Below are positions 54,730 to 63,628 of a DNA stretch of 64,000 nucleotides, piece by piece (the stretch's first letter is position 1; each line of letters begins with the position of its first letter). The stretch covers positions 186,001 through 250,000 of the forward strand of contig JAEZGI010000032.1 in NCBI GenBank assembly GCA_023416995.1, in the 5' to 3' direction. The translations under genes were made by a program, and so were the position numbers. The notes under the pieces are model-generated. The model ran no database searches, was not told the DNA's origin, and worked only from the letters and a program-made list of their open reading frames with translations. The DNA comes from Bacteroidota bacterium (GTDB lineage Bacteria; Bacteroidota; Bacteroidia; Chitinophagales; Chitinophagaceae).

Positions 54730-54939
54730 TTATAGCTGAATATTGATCAGTTGAAGCGGAAACACTTCCAGCTCCAGACCCGACTGTTTGGGAACAAGTG
54801 CAGTTTCGTTTTTTTCTGTGGCTGACACTTCTTTCAGCTTCAGAAAGTCTGCATCCGGCCTCGCACAACTATTGGTGTAAGAGGGAAGCACGCAAACGGT
54901 GCATATCAGGGTTACGATGAACAGCATTTTCTTGAACAT
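54730..54939 (-). CDS. Small exported protein of unknown function within the exporter operon
   Basis: From the ATG at 54939 the protein has 69 residues; the open frame extends further, but into the adaptor gene. It starts FKKMLFIVTLICTVCVLP, a clear Sec-type signal with two basic residues and a hydrophobic core. SYTNSCARPD follows, where cleavage or lipidation at the cysteine is possible, although the lipobox is poor. The mature part of about 40 residues is acidic and polar (LKLKEVSATEKNE). It lies between the HlyD-like and ATPase genes, with 31 bases before it and 74 after. No homolog is recognised. It could be a pump substrate, a sensor or a chance open frame. Confidence 0.5.
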   Translation of the reverse strand: MFKKMLFIVTLICTVCVLPSYTNSCARPDADFLKLKEVSATEKNETALVPKQSGLELEVFPLQLINIQL

Positions 54940-54970
54940 AACTGAGGTATTAATGATGATGAGGCTTGTG

Positions 54971-56275
54971 TTAGTCTTTTTTAAGGATAAGTTCCTGCAT
55001 ATTTCCGTAGTTCTCATAACTTGAAGTAACCACCTTATCTCCCGGGTTCAAACCATTCATTACTTCATAGTACTCGGTACTTTGACGGTTCAGTTGGATG
55101 TCTACCTTATAAGCAGATTTTCCATCTTCTCTTACTTTATAAATCCAGTTACCGCCGGTTTGCTGGTAAAATCCACCCTTTGGTAACATAATCGCTTCGG
55201 TTTCATCGCTAAGTGCCAGCAGGATCTGGAGCGTTTGACCGCGACGCACACCTTTGGGTATTTCGCCCAGGAACTCCAGATCAACCTGGAACCGTCCATT
55301 CGTAACCTGTGTGTAAATTTTCTTGATCTCAAGCTCATACGATTTTCCGGCAAAGTTGAATTTGCCCCGCAGACCGGTAAGGATATTTGATATATAGTGC
55401 TCGTCAATATCCGCACGTACTTTAAAACCGCTGAGCACATCAATCTGCCCGAGACGTTCGCCTTTATTTTTTGATTGCCCGATTTCAGCATCCAATGAAG
55501 TCAGCTGACCATCAACAGGTGAACGTACAATCAAATCACCTACTTTTCGCTGCATCAGGGCCAGCGCATTTTTCATCCTGCTATATGATTCTGCCATCTG
55601 GTCGAGCTGCTGCTTGGTTGAAGTTGAGTCCTTGCTCAGGATTTGTTCGGTAAGTTTTTTCCTCAGCACCTGGTAGTCATACAGGTTTTTAGAAGAATTA
55701 TATTCCTGTGAACCGATCGCCTTTTGTTCGTAAAGGTGTTTGTTCAATTTGTACAACCGTTCCGCTTCTTTAAGCGCATTGTCCACATCCGCCATCTGGT
55801 TCAGCTTGGTGATGGTATTCTGCTGTGCATTATCACGGGAGATTTGCATTTGTGTCAATACGTTAAACACACCGGTTTCCTGGGTTGAAAGACTTAATTC
55901 GAGATCGGTGTTGCTCAGCTTCATGATGGGTTCGCCTTTCTTCATGATCGCACCGTCCTCGACATATTTTTCTTCAACACGACCGCCCTCAATAGCATCA
56001 AGATAGATCGTGGTAATTGGTAACACAATACCATTTACAGGGATCGTTACCTGGAAAGGACCTTTTTTCACCTCACTGATAGTTATGCGTTCAGTGTCTA
56101 CATTCAAACGGCTGTTGCCGGAAGTGAAATAAACACTTGAAGCTATAAGGGCAACTAATGCAACGATTCCGCAGATCGTCATTATTCTTTTTGAGGTCCA
56201 GGTTTTTTTTGCAATTACTCTATCCACTTTAGTAAACTTTAGATTATGTTTCTGAAAAAGTGACCGGCTATCCAT
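54971..56275 (-). CDS. HlyD/MacA-like periplasmic adaptor protein
   Basis: From the ATG at 56275 the protein has 434 residues; a GTG at 56287 would add four. It has a cytoplasmic N-terminus rich in lysine and one membrane helix near residues 30-50 (MTICGIVALVALIASSVYF). A barrel/lipoyl segment follows (VNGIVLPITTIYLD, then VEDGAIMKKGEPIMKL), then a long helical hairpin (about 130-240) and the returning lipoyl half IVRSPVDGQLTSLDAEIGQ. Membrane-proximal strands end the protein. It would link the permeases to the TolC-like channel. It is the first gene of the exporter locus and is divergent from the two-component system. Confidence 0.9.
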   Translation of the reverse strand: MDSRSLFQKHNLKFTKVDRVIAKKTWTSKRIMTICGIVALVALIASSVYFTSGNSRLNVDTERITISEVKKGPFQVTIPVNGIVLPITTIYLDAIEGGRVEEKYVEDGAIMKKGEPIMKLSNTDLELSLSTQETGVFNVLTQMQISRDNAQQNTITKLNQMADVDNALKEAERLYKLNKHLYEQKAIGSQEYNSSKNLYDYQVLRKKLTEQILSKDSTSTKQQLDQMAESYSRMKNALALMQRKVGDLIVRSPVDGQLTSLDAEIGQSKNKGERLGQIDVLSGFKVRADIDEHYISNILTGLRGKFNFAGKSYELEIKKIYTQVTNGRFQVDLEFLGEIPKGVRRGQTLQILLALSDETEAIMLPKGGFYQQTGGNWIYKVREDGKSAYKVDIQLNRQSTEYYEVMNGLNPGDKVVTSSYENYGNMQELILKKD

Positions 56276-56468
56276 CTGCCCGGTCACTCAAACAATCATC
56301 GGCTGATTTCAACTGTTCAATACAATAAGAAACAATATGCCAGAAACGAATCTCATTGATATACAAGCTTTTGAAATCAACTTCTCTACGAGCATGTTCG
56401 TTAGCGGTACATCATGTGTTCGCTTTCGATACACTTACCGTACAGTGGTTTTTATGCGTAAAAAATTA

Positions 56469-56500
56469 ATTGCCATCGCTTTGTATTTATGGTATAATTG
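56469..56500 (+). promoter_or_regulatory. Possible promoter for the response-regulator gene
   Basis: ATTG at 56469-56472 and TATAATTG at 56493-56500 (seven of eight to TAnnTTTG) are separated by 20 bases. The gene starts at 56547. The 271-base gap shared with the adaptor gene should also hold the promoter for the exporter locus. I see no perfect -24/-12 sigma-54 site in it. Confidence 0.4.
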
Positions 56501-56546
56501 TAGTTCCGAATGTTGCATTCAGTGCAATAATTATTTTTAACCAACT

Positions 56547-57908
56547 ATGTCATTAAAAAACACCTGCGTGCTGGTGATCGACGACGATCCGGACGTACTA
56601 ACTGCTGTTCGATTGTTACTAAAGACCGAAGTAAAGGAAGTGGTAACTGAAAAAAATCCTGAAAACCTGCGCTGGCTACTTTCAAAACAAAAGTTCGACC
56701 TGATTTTACTTGACATGAATTTCAACAGTTCAATCAATACAGGTAACGAAGGATTGTTCTGGCTCAAAAAAATACATGGTGAATACCGTTCCGAAGCGGC
56801 GGTTATCATGATAACCGCCTATGGGGATATTGATCTTGCCGTAAGATGTTTAAAAGAAGGAGCGGCCGATTTTGTGGTTAAGCCCTGGCACAATGAAAAA
56901 CTAATCAGTATCATTCGTGATGCGCTCAAGAGAAAGGGCGGCAAGGCAAGCTCACAACCCAGTTTCAGCGCAGACTCGATCATTGGCAAAGAACTGATGG
57001 GTGAATCTGCGGCGATGGAAGATATCTTTTATAAGATCGAAAAAATTGCACCGACTGATGCAAACATCCTGATCCTGGGTGAAAATGGCACAGGTAAGGA
57101 TCTGATTGCAAAAGCTATTCATCAGCAATCACTGCGCGCTGCCAAACCCTTTATAAAGGTCGATGTGGGCGCCCTTACGGAGTCGCTGTTTGAAAGCGAA
57201 CTGTTCGGTCACAAAAAAGGAGCGTTTACTGATGCCCGTGAGGACAGGATGGGACGTTTCGAAGCCGCAGCCGGCGGCACTTTGTTTTTAGATGAAATAG
57301 GTAACATCTCCTTACACCAGCAGGCTAAATTGTTGAGCGTTTTACAAAACCGACAGGTAACCCGTCTTGGTACAAATGATGCCATACCTATTGATATCCG
57401 CCTGATTTGCGCCACTAACGTACCGCTTTCAGAACTGGCGAACGAAAACCGCTTCCGTAAGGATCTCATTTACCGGATCAATACTGTTGAAATTATGTTG
57501 CCACCGTTGCATAAAAGAGGCGACGATATTATTTTGCTGGCCAAACATTTCAGTACCATTTACAGCAACAAATATTTGAAACCCGGGCTGAAGTTTGACG
57601 AGAAAGCAATGGATAAACTGATGCAATATCATTATCCTGGTAATATCCGTGAACTACAGTATACCATTGAAAGGGCAGTGATAATGAGCGACGGAGATGT
57701 GTTACAGGCAAAGGACCTGATTTTTTCGCCGATTGAAAGCCCGCGTGTGATCGAATCTGAACCTGCTGAGTTTAAATTAAGCTCAATCGAGAAAAACACC
57801 ATTATGAAAGTAATTGAAAAACATAATGGCAATATCAGCAAAGCTGCGAAGGAACTGGGTTTAACGCGGACCGCATTATATCGCAGACTTAGTAAATATG
57901 ATATTTAA
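56547..57908 (+). CDS. NtrC-family sigma-54-dependent response regulator
   Basis: The 453-residue protein has a receiver domain (1-125) with acidic pocket IDDD, phospho-acceptor D56 and the MITAYGD switch region. The AAA+ domain (about 145-375) has Walker A GENGTGKD, Walker B GGTLFLDEIGN and the R-finger region FRKDLIYRINT. A Fis-type helix-turn-helix ends it (GNISKAAKELGLTRTALYRRL). The sigma-54 contact loop at about 225-230 reads GAFTDA instead of GAFTGA. The kinase gene follows after 35 bases. The likely target is the divergent exporter locus. Confidence 0.93.
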   Translation: MSLKNTCVLVIDDDPDVLTAVRLLLKTEVKEVVTEKNPENLRWLLSKQKFDLILLDMNFNSSINTGNEGLFWLKKIHGEYRSEAAVIMITAYGDIDLAVRCLKEGAADFVVKPWHNEKLISIIRDALKRKGGKASSQPSFSADSIIGKELMGESAAMEDIFYKIEKIAPTDANILILGENGTGKDLIAKAIHQQSLRAAKPFIKVDVGALTESLFESELFGHKKGAFTDAREDRMGRFEAAAGGTLFLDEIGNISLHQQAKLLSVLQNRQVTRLGTNDAIPIDIRLICATNVPLSELANENRFRKDLIYRINTVEIMLPPLHKRGDDIILLAKHFSTIYSNKYLKPGLKFDEKAMDKLMQYHYPGNIRELQYTIERAVIMSDGDVLQAKDLIFSPIESPRVIESEPAEFKLSSIEKNTIMKVIEKHNGNISKAAKELGLTRTALYRRLSKYDI

Positions 57909-57943
57909 AACCCGGGCTTTATAAACTCAGAATCAATTTTTAC

Positions 57944-59302
57944 ATGGCGCTCAGACCTTTTGAATGGCGCATCCTGTCACGGGTGCTGTTTTTATTACTG
58001 ACCTTAACACTGGCAGCCTTCATTATTGTTAAGGGTCTTATGGGCCCGGGTTGGTTTATCTATCTAACCATCGTGTTGCCTTTGATTGTGTACCAGGTAA
58101 TCGAATTCTATCGTTTCCAGCGAAAGGCGCATACTGAGCTTGACCAGTTTGTTGAGTCGGTTCACTACCGTGACTTCAGCCGGTATTTTGATGTGAAACA
58201 TGCACCTGTAGATCTGCAACCATTGCGCCAGGGATTCAATGAAATCAATTCAACATTTAAGGATATCAGTAAAGAACGGGAAACGCAATACCAGTATTTG
58301 CAAAAGATTCTCGAGTTGATCGATACCGGCATTATTATGTATGCAGAAGATGATGGGGAAGTGGTTTGGCTGAATGAAGCATTAAAAAAAATGATTCATC
58401 TGCCTTATCTTAAAACGGTGCATTCGCTCACAAAACGTGATCCGGAATTGTATCGCCAGATCGTTGCATTAAAACCCGGTGAAACGAAAATCGGGACCGC
58501 GCACCTGGAAAGAGCTGCATTTAAAATACTTTTATCGGCAACAGCCTTCCAGACGGATGGAAGGAAGTTTAAACTGGTTGCTTTTCAAAACGTGAATGAG
58601 GCGCTTGACGAAACTGAATCAAAGGCCTGGCAAAAACTGTTGAGTGTGATGACGCATGAGATCATGAATTCAATAGCGCCAATATCGTCACTTGCAGAAA
58701 CACTTAAAAAAAGACTTAAACAATCAATGCATGCATTGAGTAATGAGAGCGGGGGAGTAGATGATCTTGAGCTGGGTATTGACACCATCAAACGTCGCAG
58801 CGAGGGTCTTTTGAAATTTGCAGAAACATACAGGAACCTCAATAAGATCACTTCACCAAATGTGAAGCAGGTGTTGGTTCGCGACTTGTTTGAGAATCTG
58901 CATCACCTGATGCAACCAACGCTCGAACAGAAAAACATCGACATGGAAATCATTTTGAAAGATCCCGCGTTGATATTGGTTGCAGACACCAACCTGGTGG
59001 AACAGGTGCTTATAAACCTGGTAGTTAATGCGATTGAAGCTGTAAAAGACAAAGAAGAACCGCGGATCGTTTTATCCGGTTATATAGCTTCAACAAGAAA
59101 AACCATTATAAAAGTTTCTGATAACGGTTCCGGCATGAGCGAAGAGGTACTTGATAAGATCTTCATACCCTTCTTCAGCACGAAGAAAAGCGGTTCTGGT
59201 ATTGGTCTCAGTCTCTGTAAACAGATCATGATGTTGCATCACGGCAGTATCAGTGTGCAATCTGTAGAAGGTGAGGGTACTGCTTTTGTTCTTACGTTCT
59301 GA
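57944..59302 (+). CDS. Sensor histidine kinase of the NtrB-like type
   Basis: The 452-residue protein has two membrane helices near residues 10-30 and 35-55 with almost no loop between them. This argues against a periplasmic sensor domain. A linker of HAMP/PAS-like sequence (about 65-215) follows, and then H238 in VMTHEIMNSIAPISSL, the phospho-acceptor. The ATP-binding domain has NLVEQVLINLVVNAIEAV, DNGSGMSEE and FFSTKKSGSGIGLSL. It should sense an envelope or membrane signal through its helices or the PAS-like region and phosphorylate the regulator encoded just upstream. Confidence 0.93.
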   Translation: MALRPFEWRILSRVLFLLLTLTLAAFIIVKGLMGPGWFIYLTIVLPLIVYQVIEFYRFQRKAHTELDQFVESVHYRDFSRYFDVKHAPVDLQPLRQGFNEINSTFKDISKERETQYQYLQKILELIDTGIIMYAEDDGEVVWLNEALKKMIHLPYLKTVHSLTKRDPELYRQIVALKPGETKIGTAHLERAAFKILLSATAFQTDGRKFKLVAFQNVNEALDETESKAWQKLLSVMTHEIMNSIAPISSLAETLKKRLKQSMHALSNESGGVDDLELGIDTIKRRSEGLLKFAETYRNLNKITSPNVKQVLVRDLFENLHHLMQPTLEQKNIDMEIILKDPALILVADTNLVEQVLINLVVNAIEAVKDKEEPRIVLSGYIASTRKTIIKVSDNGSGMSEEVLDKIFIPFFSTKKSGSGIGLSLCKQIMMLHHGSISVQSVEGEGTAFVLTF

Positions 59303-59308
59303 TTACGG

Positions 59309-59818
59309 TTAAGCAGGGAGCCGCAACTTTTTGGCTAACCAGCTTTTACCCAATGGAATGATCCAATTATCAGCAAGAGCCTGTTTGGTATCTACGAGGT
59401 TATTGAAATATAATGTGTCTGCGTTTATAAAGGATTGTTCAAATGCATAATTCAGTTGGGCAAGTGGAATGATCTGAACCTTATCTTTCACGACGAAAGC
59501 CAGCGATTGCCGGTCGAACATATTTACCTTAAATTGTTGTTCTATTTGTTTTATCAGGCGCACTGAACTATCCGTGCTGCAACCACTAACCCCGGTTGCA
59601 GATTCGTCTGCCATCAAAATTATAAACTGGCCAAAAAACAGGTTCGCGTAACCGGTGACCTGGTCGCCATGAGATCTCCAGTTTCTTGCAAAATCGTTCA
59701 GTATATCTTCCAGTTGCAGTGCTTCAGACAATGAAAACAATCGGCTGCTCTGGTACACCCATACCCGGGAGTCAGGCGCAAAATGAGCAGGTAATAGTTC
59801 TTTATATTCCAGGTTCAT
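59309..59818 (-). CDS. Conserved Bacteroidota hypothetical protein (often mislabelled ABC transporter ATPase)
   Basis: The 169-residue soluble protein has LLPAHFAPDSRVWVYQSSR at the N-terminus and FFGQFIILMADES followed by GVSGCSTDSSVRL in the middle. No Walker motif, signature motif or membrane helix is present. Databases, as I recall, label close relatives as ABC transporter ATPase; nothing in the sequence supports that. The strictly patterned CSTDSS segment suggests a binding or catalytic site. It is convergent with the histidine kinase, six bases apart, and follows the iron-sulfur protein gene on the same strand after 23 bases. Confidence 0.82.
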   Translation of the reverse strand: MNLEYKELLPAHFAPDSRVWVYQSSRLFSLSEALQLEDILNDFARNWRSHGDQVTGYANLFFGQFIILMADESATGVSGCSTDSSVRLIKQIEQQFKVNMFDRQSLAFVVKDKVQIIPLAQLNYAFEQSFINADTLYFNNLVDTKQALADNWIIPLGKSWLAKKLRLPA

Positions 59819-59841
59819 CTTACAAAATTAGGCATTCTGAG

Positions 59842-60621
59842 TCAATCCATCGAAGCTGCGACCAGTTCGGCAATATCCATTACGGCTACGGAATCTTCTT
59901 TTTCCTGATTTTTAACACCATCCGTCATCATTGTATTGCAGAACGGGCATGCCGCAGCAATAATGTTTGCCCCCGTTTCAACGGCCTCCCTGGCACGTTC
60001 GAGATTGACGCGAACATCACCCTTTTCCTCTTCCTTAAACATTTGGGAGCCGCCTGCACCACAGCAAAGACCTTTACTGCGGCATCTTTTCATTTCTATC
60101 AGTTCAGCATCGAGTGCTTCCAGCACCTTGCGTGGTGCATCGTAAATGCCGTTCGCGCGGCCCAGATAACAGCTATCATGATAGGTTATTTTGCGTCCTT
60201 TGAAAGATCCGCCTCCTTTCAGGGTGATTTTACCTGTATCGATCAGATCCTGTAAAAACGTGGTGTGATGAATAACTTCATAATTTCCGCCAAGCACAGG
60301 GTATTCGTTCTTAATCGTGTTGAAGCAATGCGGGCAGGCAGTAACTATTTTCTTTATCCCATAATTATTAAGGATCTGGATATTCTGGTAAGCCATCATC
60401 TGGAACATAAATTCGTTTCCTGCGCGTCGGGCAGGATCGCCCGTACATAACTCTTCCTTTCCCAGCACAGCATACGTAACCCCTATCTTATCAAGTATGG
60501 TGACAAAAGCACGGGTAATTTTTTGCGCACGCTGATCAAAGCTTCCTGCGCATCCAATCCAAAACAGTACTTCGGGAGACTTGCCCTCTGCAAACATTTC
60601 CGCCATTACTGGTATCTGCAT
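59842..60621 (-). CDS. CCG-domain (Fe-S)-binding protein, heterodisulfide-reductase/LutA-like
   Basis: The 259-residue protein has two cysteine-rich CCG domains. The first includes WIGCAGSFDQRAQ and TACPHCFNTIKNEYP. The second has YHDSCYLGRANGIYDAPR, GLCCGAGGSQMF and AACPFCNTMM. This is the pattern of HdrB/GlpC/LutA-type subunits that bind a noncubane iron-sulfur cluster and pass electrons from a dehydrogenase to quinone or disulfide. A partner with ferredoxin-type 4Fe-4S motifs is usual but not present in the window. The start could also be the ATG at 60606. The redox partner and substrate are not known. Confidence 0.9.
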   Translation of the reverse strand: MQIPVMAEMFAEGKSPEVLFWIGCAGSFDQRAQKITRAFVTILDKIGVTYAVLGKEELCTGDPARRAGNEFMFQMMAYQNIQILNNYGIKKIVTACPHCFNTIKNEYPVLGGNYEVIHHTTFLQDLIDTGKITLKGGGSFKGRKITYHDSCYLGRANGIYDAPRKVLEALDAELIEMKRCRSKGLCCGAGGSQMFKEEEKGDVRVNLERAREAVETGANIIAAACPFCNTMMTDGVKNQEKEDSVAVMDIAELVAASMD

Positions 60622-60702
60622 CCTATATTTTTTGTAAATCTAAACCATTCCCTGTGTACATTCGGGTCTAAATTTATCATCGTCTTGACCGGGGTTTTAA
60701 GA

Positions 60703-61242
60703 GTGCGCACAGGCATACTGGTAATACTCATACTGACCTTCTGCACCTGCAGCTTCGGGCAGGTACAAGTTCCTGTAGATACTGCGTGCAGCGTGACATT
60801 CAGGATAAAAAATTTCGGGTTCAACGTTGACGGTAGTTTTTCCGGCTTACAGGGTAAGATAGTATTCGACCCCGCTTCGCTTAAAACTGCATCGATGGAC
60901 GTGAGCATCAGTGCCGGATCGATTAATACCGGTAACCGTACGCGCGATAATCATCTCCGGAAGGAAGAATATTTTGATGTGGGAAGATACCCCACGATAA
61001 AATTTGTTTCATCGCGGGTGGTAACATCCAACAAAGCAGGCACATTAATTGTCATTGGCTTACTAACAATCAAAAACATTTCGAAGGAAATTTCGATCCC
61101 ATTCACTGCCGTTCCTTACCGGAACGGGTTCCGTTTCCGCGGATCATTTAAGATGAATCGGCGGGAATTTGGAGTTGGGGGAAACAATACAATTGCTGAT
61201 AACCTGATCGTTTGTCTTGATATCAGCACCACCAGGCGCTGA
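60703..61242 (+). CDS. YceI-family lipocalin-like periplasmic protein
   Basis: The 179-residue protein starts best at the GTG at 60703, giving a signal peptide (GILVILILTFCTCSFGQ). A TTG at 60685 is the alternative. The open frame runs upstream into the divergent gene, which is not coding. The mature part has the YceI pattern: SVTFRIKNFGFNVDGSFSG, in two parts SVTFRIKNFG and FNVDGSFSG, then SINTGNRTRDNHLRKEEYFD, in parts SINTGNRTRD and NHLRKEEYFD, and TIKFVSS. YceI proteins bind long isoprenoid or lipid chains in the periplasm. It is transcribed away from the iron-sulfur protein gene. Confidence 0.87.
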   Translation: MRTGILVILILTFCTCSFGQVQVPVDTACSVTFRIKNFGFNVDGSFSGLQGKIVFDPASLKTASMDVSISAGSINTGNRTRDNHLRKEEYFDVGRYPTIKFVSSRVVTSNKAGTLIVIGLLTIKNISKEISIPFTAVPYRNGFRFRGSFKMNRREFGVGGNNTIADNLIVCLDISTTRR

Positions 61243-61323
61243 ATGTAAAAGATTAAAGCGTTTTTTGATATGTGAAACAGGTTAATAGAAAAATAATATT
61301 ATTTTGCAACATAAATTTTTCAA

Positions 61324-61824
61324 ATGCAATTACAACAAGCTGTAAACAATGTTTTTGTACAGCTTGCAGAGACGTTGAACCAACTGTCTCAGCAAGAATA
61401 TGCTCAACCATGCAAGACGCTTTTTAATAATACAATTGGCCAGCACGTACGTCACATTATAGAACTTTTTCAGTGCCTCGAGTCTGGTTATGAAGGAGGG
61501 GTGGTGAATTACGAGAAAAGGAAACGTGATAAAGCAATTGAAAATGACAAGGAGTTTGCGGCAACACTTTTAAAAGATATTTACCAGCGTCTCGAAAAAT
61601 CCGACAAGGTATTGACGCTAGAAGCCACTTATGACGATCACGCTACTGAGCCGATCCGGATCAATACAAACTTTCACCGCGAAATTGCTTACAACCTGGA
61701 ACATACCATACATCATATGGCCCTTATCCGCGTTGGCATTAATGAAATTTCTACTATCCGGATACCGGAAGATTTTGGAGTGGCCTCATCTACCGTTAAG
61801 CACCGCAACCAATGTGCACAGTAA
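61324..61824 (+). CDS. DinB-like four-helix-bundle protein
   Basis: The 166-residue protein has the DinB/YfiT pattern of four long helices. The putative metal-binding histidines are in IGQHVRHIIE near residue 45 and YNLEHTIHHMALIR near residue 130. Relatives include thiol-transferases and proteins of unknown role. The gene overlaps the following NRDE-family gene by 13 bases, so the two are probably co-translated. No link to DNA damage can be drawn from the sequence. Confidence 0.88.
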   Translation: MQLQQAVNNVFVQLAETLNQLSQQEYAQPCKTLFNNTIGQHVRHIIELFQCLESGYEGGVVNYEKRKRDKAIENDKEFAATLLKDIYQRLEKSDKVLTLEATYDDHATEPIRINTNFHREIAYNLEHTIHHMALIRVGINEISTIRIPEDFGVASSTVKHRNQCAQ

Positions 61825-62543
61825 CTTTTGTTCCAACACCAGGCGGGGTATTTTTAACGTCTAACCGCGACGAAAAATCAGTAAGGGCCCAGGCGTTGTT
61901 TCCCCGTGAGTATTCATTTTCTACGGGCCGGTTATTATTTCCCAAAGACGCTGATGCCGGCGGGACCTGGATCTCTATACATGAAAACGGTAACGCCATT
62001 GTTTTTCTGAACGGGGGACTGCACAAACATATATCGCAGCCGCCATACAGGAAAAGCCGTGGACTTATCTTACTTGATCTACTTGACAGCGAATCGCCTT
62101 TCAGACAATTTCTTGCGATCTCATTAGAAGGAATTGAGCCATTCACGGCCATCATCAGAGATGATAATGCGCTGTATGAGTGCAGGTGGGACGGCAATGA
62201 TAAATACACTAAAACAAAAGATATTACCCAGTCGCATATCTGGTCGTCAGTTACTTTATATACGGATGATGTAATTGCAAAACGAGAGCAGTGGTTCCGG
62301 TCATGGTTAAGCGAGAATCCGGCTCCTTCCCATGAAGAGATTTTACGCTTTCACCAATTTACCGGTGATGGCGATAGCTGGAACGATCTGACAATGAACC
62401 GCGGCGGTGAAACTTTCACCGTGAGCATTACCTCGTTAAAATTAACGGCCGACGGGGCCTCCATGACTTACCTCGATTTGAGGGCCGGGAAACAGGAAAC
62501 GGCTGATTTCTCCATCGAAAAATATACCGGCGCGCTGAGATGA
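61812..62543 (+). CDS. NRDE-family protein (TANGO2-like)
   Basis: The 243-residue protein begins MCTVTFVPTPGGVFLTSNRDE, in two parts MCTVTFVPTP and GGVFLTSNRDE. It carries the defining N18-RDE21 motif and a cysteine at position 2 that could act as an N-terminal nucleophile. Later segments (GTWISIHENG, then NGGLHKH) also fit. Eukaryotic TANGO2 is linked to haem and lipid handling; bacterial members have no settled role. It overlaps the DinB-like gene by 13 bases and the ATP-grasp gene by four. Confidence 0.9.
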   Translation: MCTVTFVPTPGGVFLTSNRDEKSVRAQALFPREYSFSTGRLLFPKDADAGGTWISIHENGNAIVFLNGGLHKHISQPPYRKSRGLILLDLLDSESPFRQFLAISLEGIEPFTAIIRDDNALYECRWDGNDKYTKTKDITQSHIWSSVTLYTDDVIAKREQWFRSWLSENPAPSHEEILRFHQFTGDGDSWNDLTMNRGGETFTVSITSLKLTADGASMTYLDLRAGKQETADFSIEKYTGALR

Positions 62544-63595
62544 AGTTACCCAAACACCGGCCGTTTCTGATAAGGTTATTTAACTGGGAATATTGGAGCT
62601 TCAATACAGTGTACCTGCTGATTTATCCTATCTGGATATTTCTTTGTATCCGGGCGCGTTCATTTTTCTTTTTTGCCGCATCTAATCCTTCGATCCGTAA
62701 CGGCGGTTTTCTTAACGAGTCGAAAGAAGACATTTGCAGGATCATGCCTGATTCGTTTTATCCACGTACCATTTTTTTTAAGGTTCCTGTCAATCCCGAA
62801 GTAGTATTGAAGGCTTTGCAGCAGGGCGGATTTCAATATCCATTGATAGGTAAACCTGATAGTGGCGGACGTGGGCGCGGTGTTAAGAAATTAAATAATA
62901 ATGATGATGTAGTAGCATACGCGGGCAGGTCGGTAGTAGACTTTCATGTCCAGGAATATGTTTCTTACGAAAATGAAGTCGGCATCTTTTATCATCGTTA
63001 TCCGGGCCAGGAAAAAGGAAAAATTACCGGCATCGTGAGAAAGAAATTTTTGTCTGTCACGGGCGATGGCACACATAACTTACGCCAATTGTTAGAAGCC
63101 GATAAACGTGGTATCATGTATCTTGCCGCAATGGATCGCATGCACGGTGAAAAACTGGATGAGGTATTGCCGGCAGGAGAGACAAGAGTGCTGTCGCCAT
63201 ATGGCAATCATGCCAGGGGTTCTTTGTTTCTTGATGAGACAGCATTTGCAGATGAAATGCTTAACGATACTATCGATAAACTCTGTAAGCAGATCGATAA
63301 TTTTTTCTATGGTCGGCTTGATATACGTTACAATAGCTGGGAAGAATTAAAACGGGGTGAGGCGTTCAGCATAATTGAAGTGAATGGTGCAGGTTCAGAG
63401 CCCACCCATATGTATGATCCACGGCACAGTATCTTTTTTGCCTGGAAAGAAATTGTAAAACACTGGTTAATCCTGTGGCGCATCAGCAAACAAAATCATG
63501 CTTTGGGTCATCGGTATCTCACACTCAAAGAAGGTGTGGCCATGTTCAGGGAGGATGCCGCTCATTCAAAGAAACTGTTGGAGATGCCTGAATAG
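62540..63595 (+). CDS. ATP-grasp enzyme with N-terminal membrane segment
   Basis: The 351-residue protein has one strong hydrophobic segment near residues 22-50 (VYLLIYPIWIFLCI, then FFFFAAS). The rest is a D-Ala-D-Ala-ligase-like ATP-grasp fold. YPLIGKPDSGGRGRGV gives the ATP lysine and glycine loop, VQEYVSYENEVGIFY carries acidic residues, and GRLDIRY with FSIIEVNGAGSEPTH is the metal-binding end. Such enzymes join a carboxylate to an amine through an acyl phosphate. The product is unknown. The four-base ATGA overlap with the NRDE gene implies coupled translation. Confidence 0.85.
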   Translation: MKLPKHRPFLIRLFNWEYWSFNTVYLLIYPIWIFLCIRARSFFFFAASNPSIRNGGFLNESKEDICRIMPDSFYPRTIFFKVPVNPEVVLKALQQGGFQYPLIGKPDSGGRGRGVKKLNNNDDVVAYAGRSVVDFHVQEYVSYENEVGIFYHRYPGQEKGKITGIVRKKFLSVTGDGTHNLRQLLEADKRGIMYLAAMDRMHGEKLDEVLPAGETRVLSPYGNHARGSLFLDETAFADEMLNDTIDKLCKQIDNFFYGRLDIRYNSWEELKRGEAFSIIEVNGAGSEPTHMYDPRHSIFFAWKEIVKHWLILWRISKQNHALGHRYLTLKEGVAMFREDAAHSKKLLEMPE

Positions 63596-63628
63596 GCAAG
63601 CGAACAGCATTTGTTAAATTGGAACAGC

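Noticed and set aside
56325..56342. Sigma-54 promoter-like sequence on the minus strand upstream of the adaptor gene (TGGCA with TTTC)
   Set aside because: The -24 half is good, but the -12 half lacks GC at the strict spacing; it reads TTTCT one base out of register.
59309..59818. ABC transporter ATPase label for the 169-residue protein
   Set aside because: There is no Walker A, Walker B or signature motif; the label, which I recall from databases, has no support in the sequence.
60523..60702. Upstream extension of the YceI-like gene
   Set aside because: It runs antisense through the start of the iron-sulfur protein gene and would place the signal peptide in the middle of the protein.
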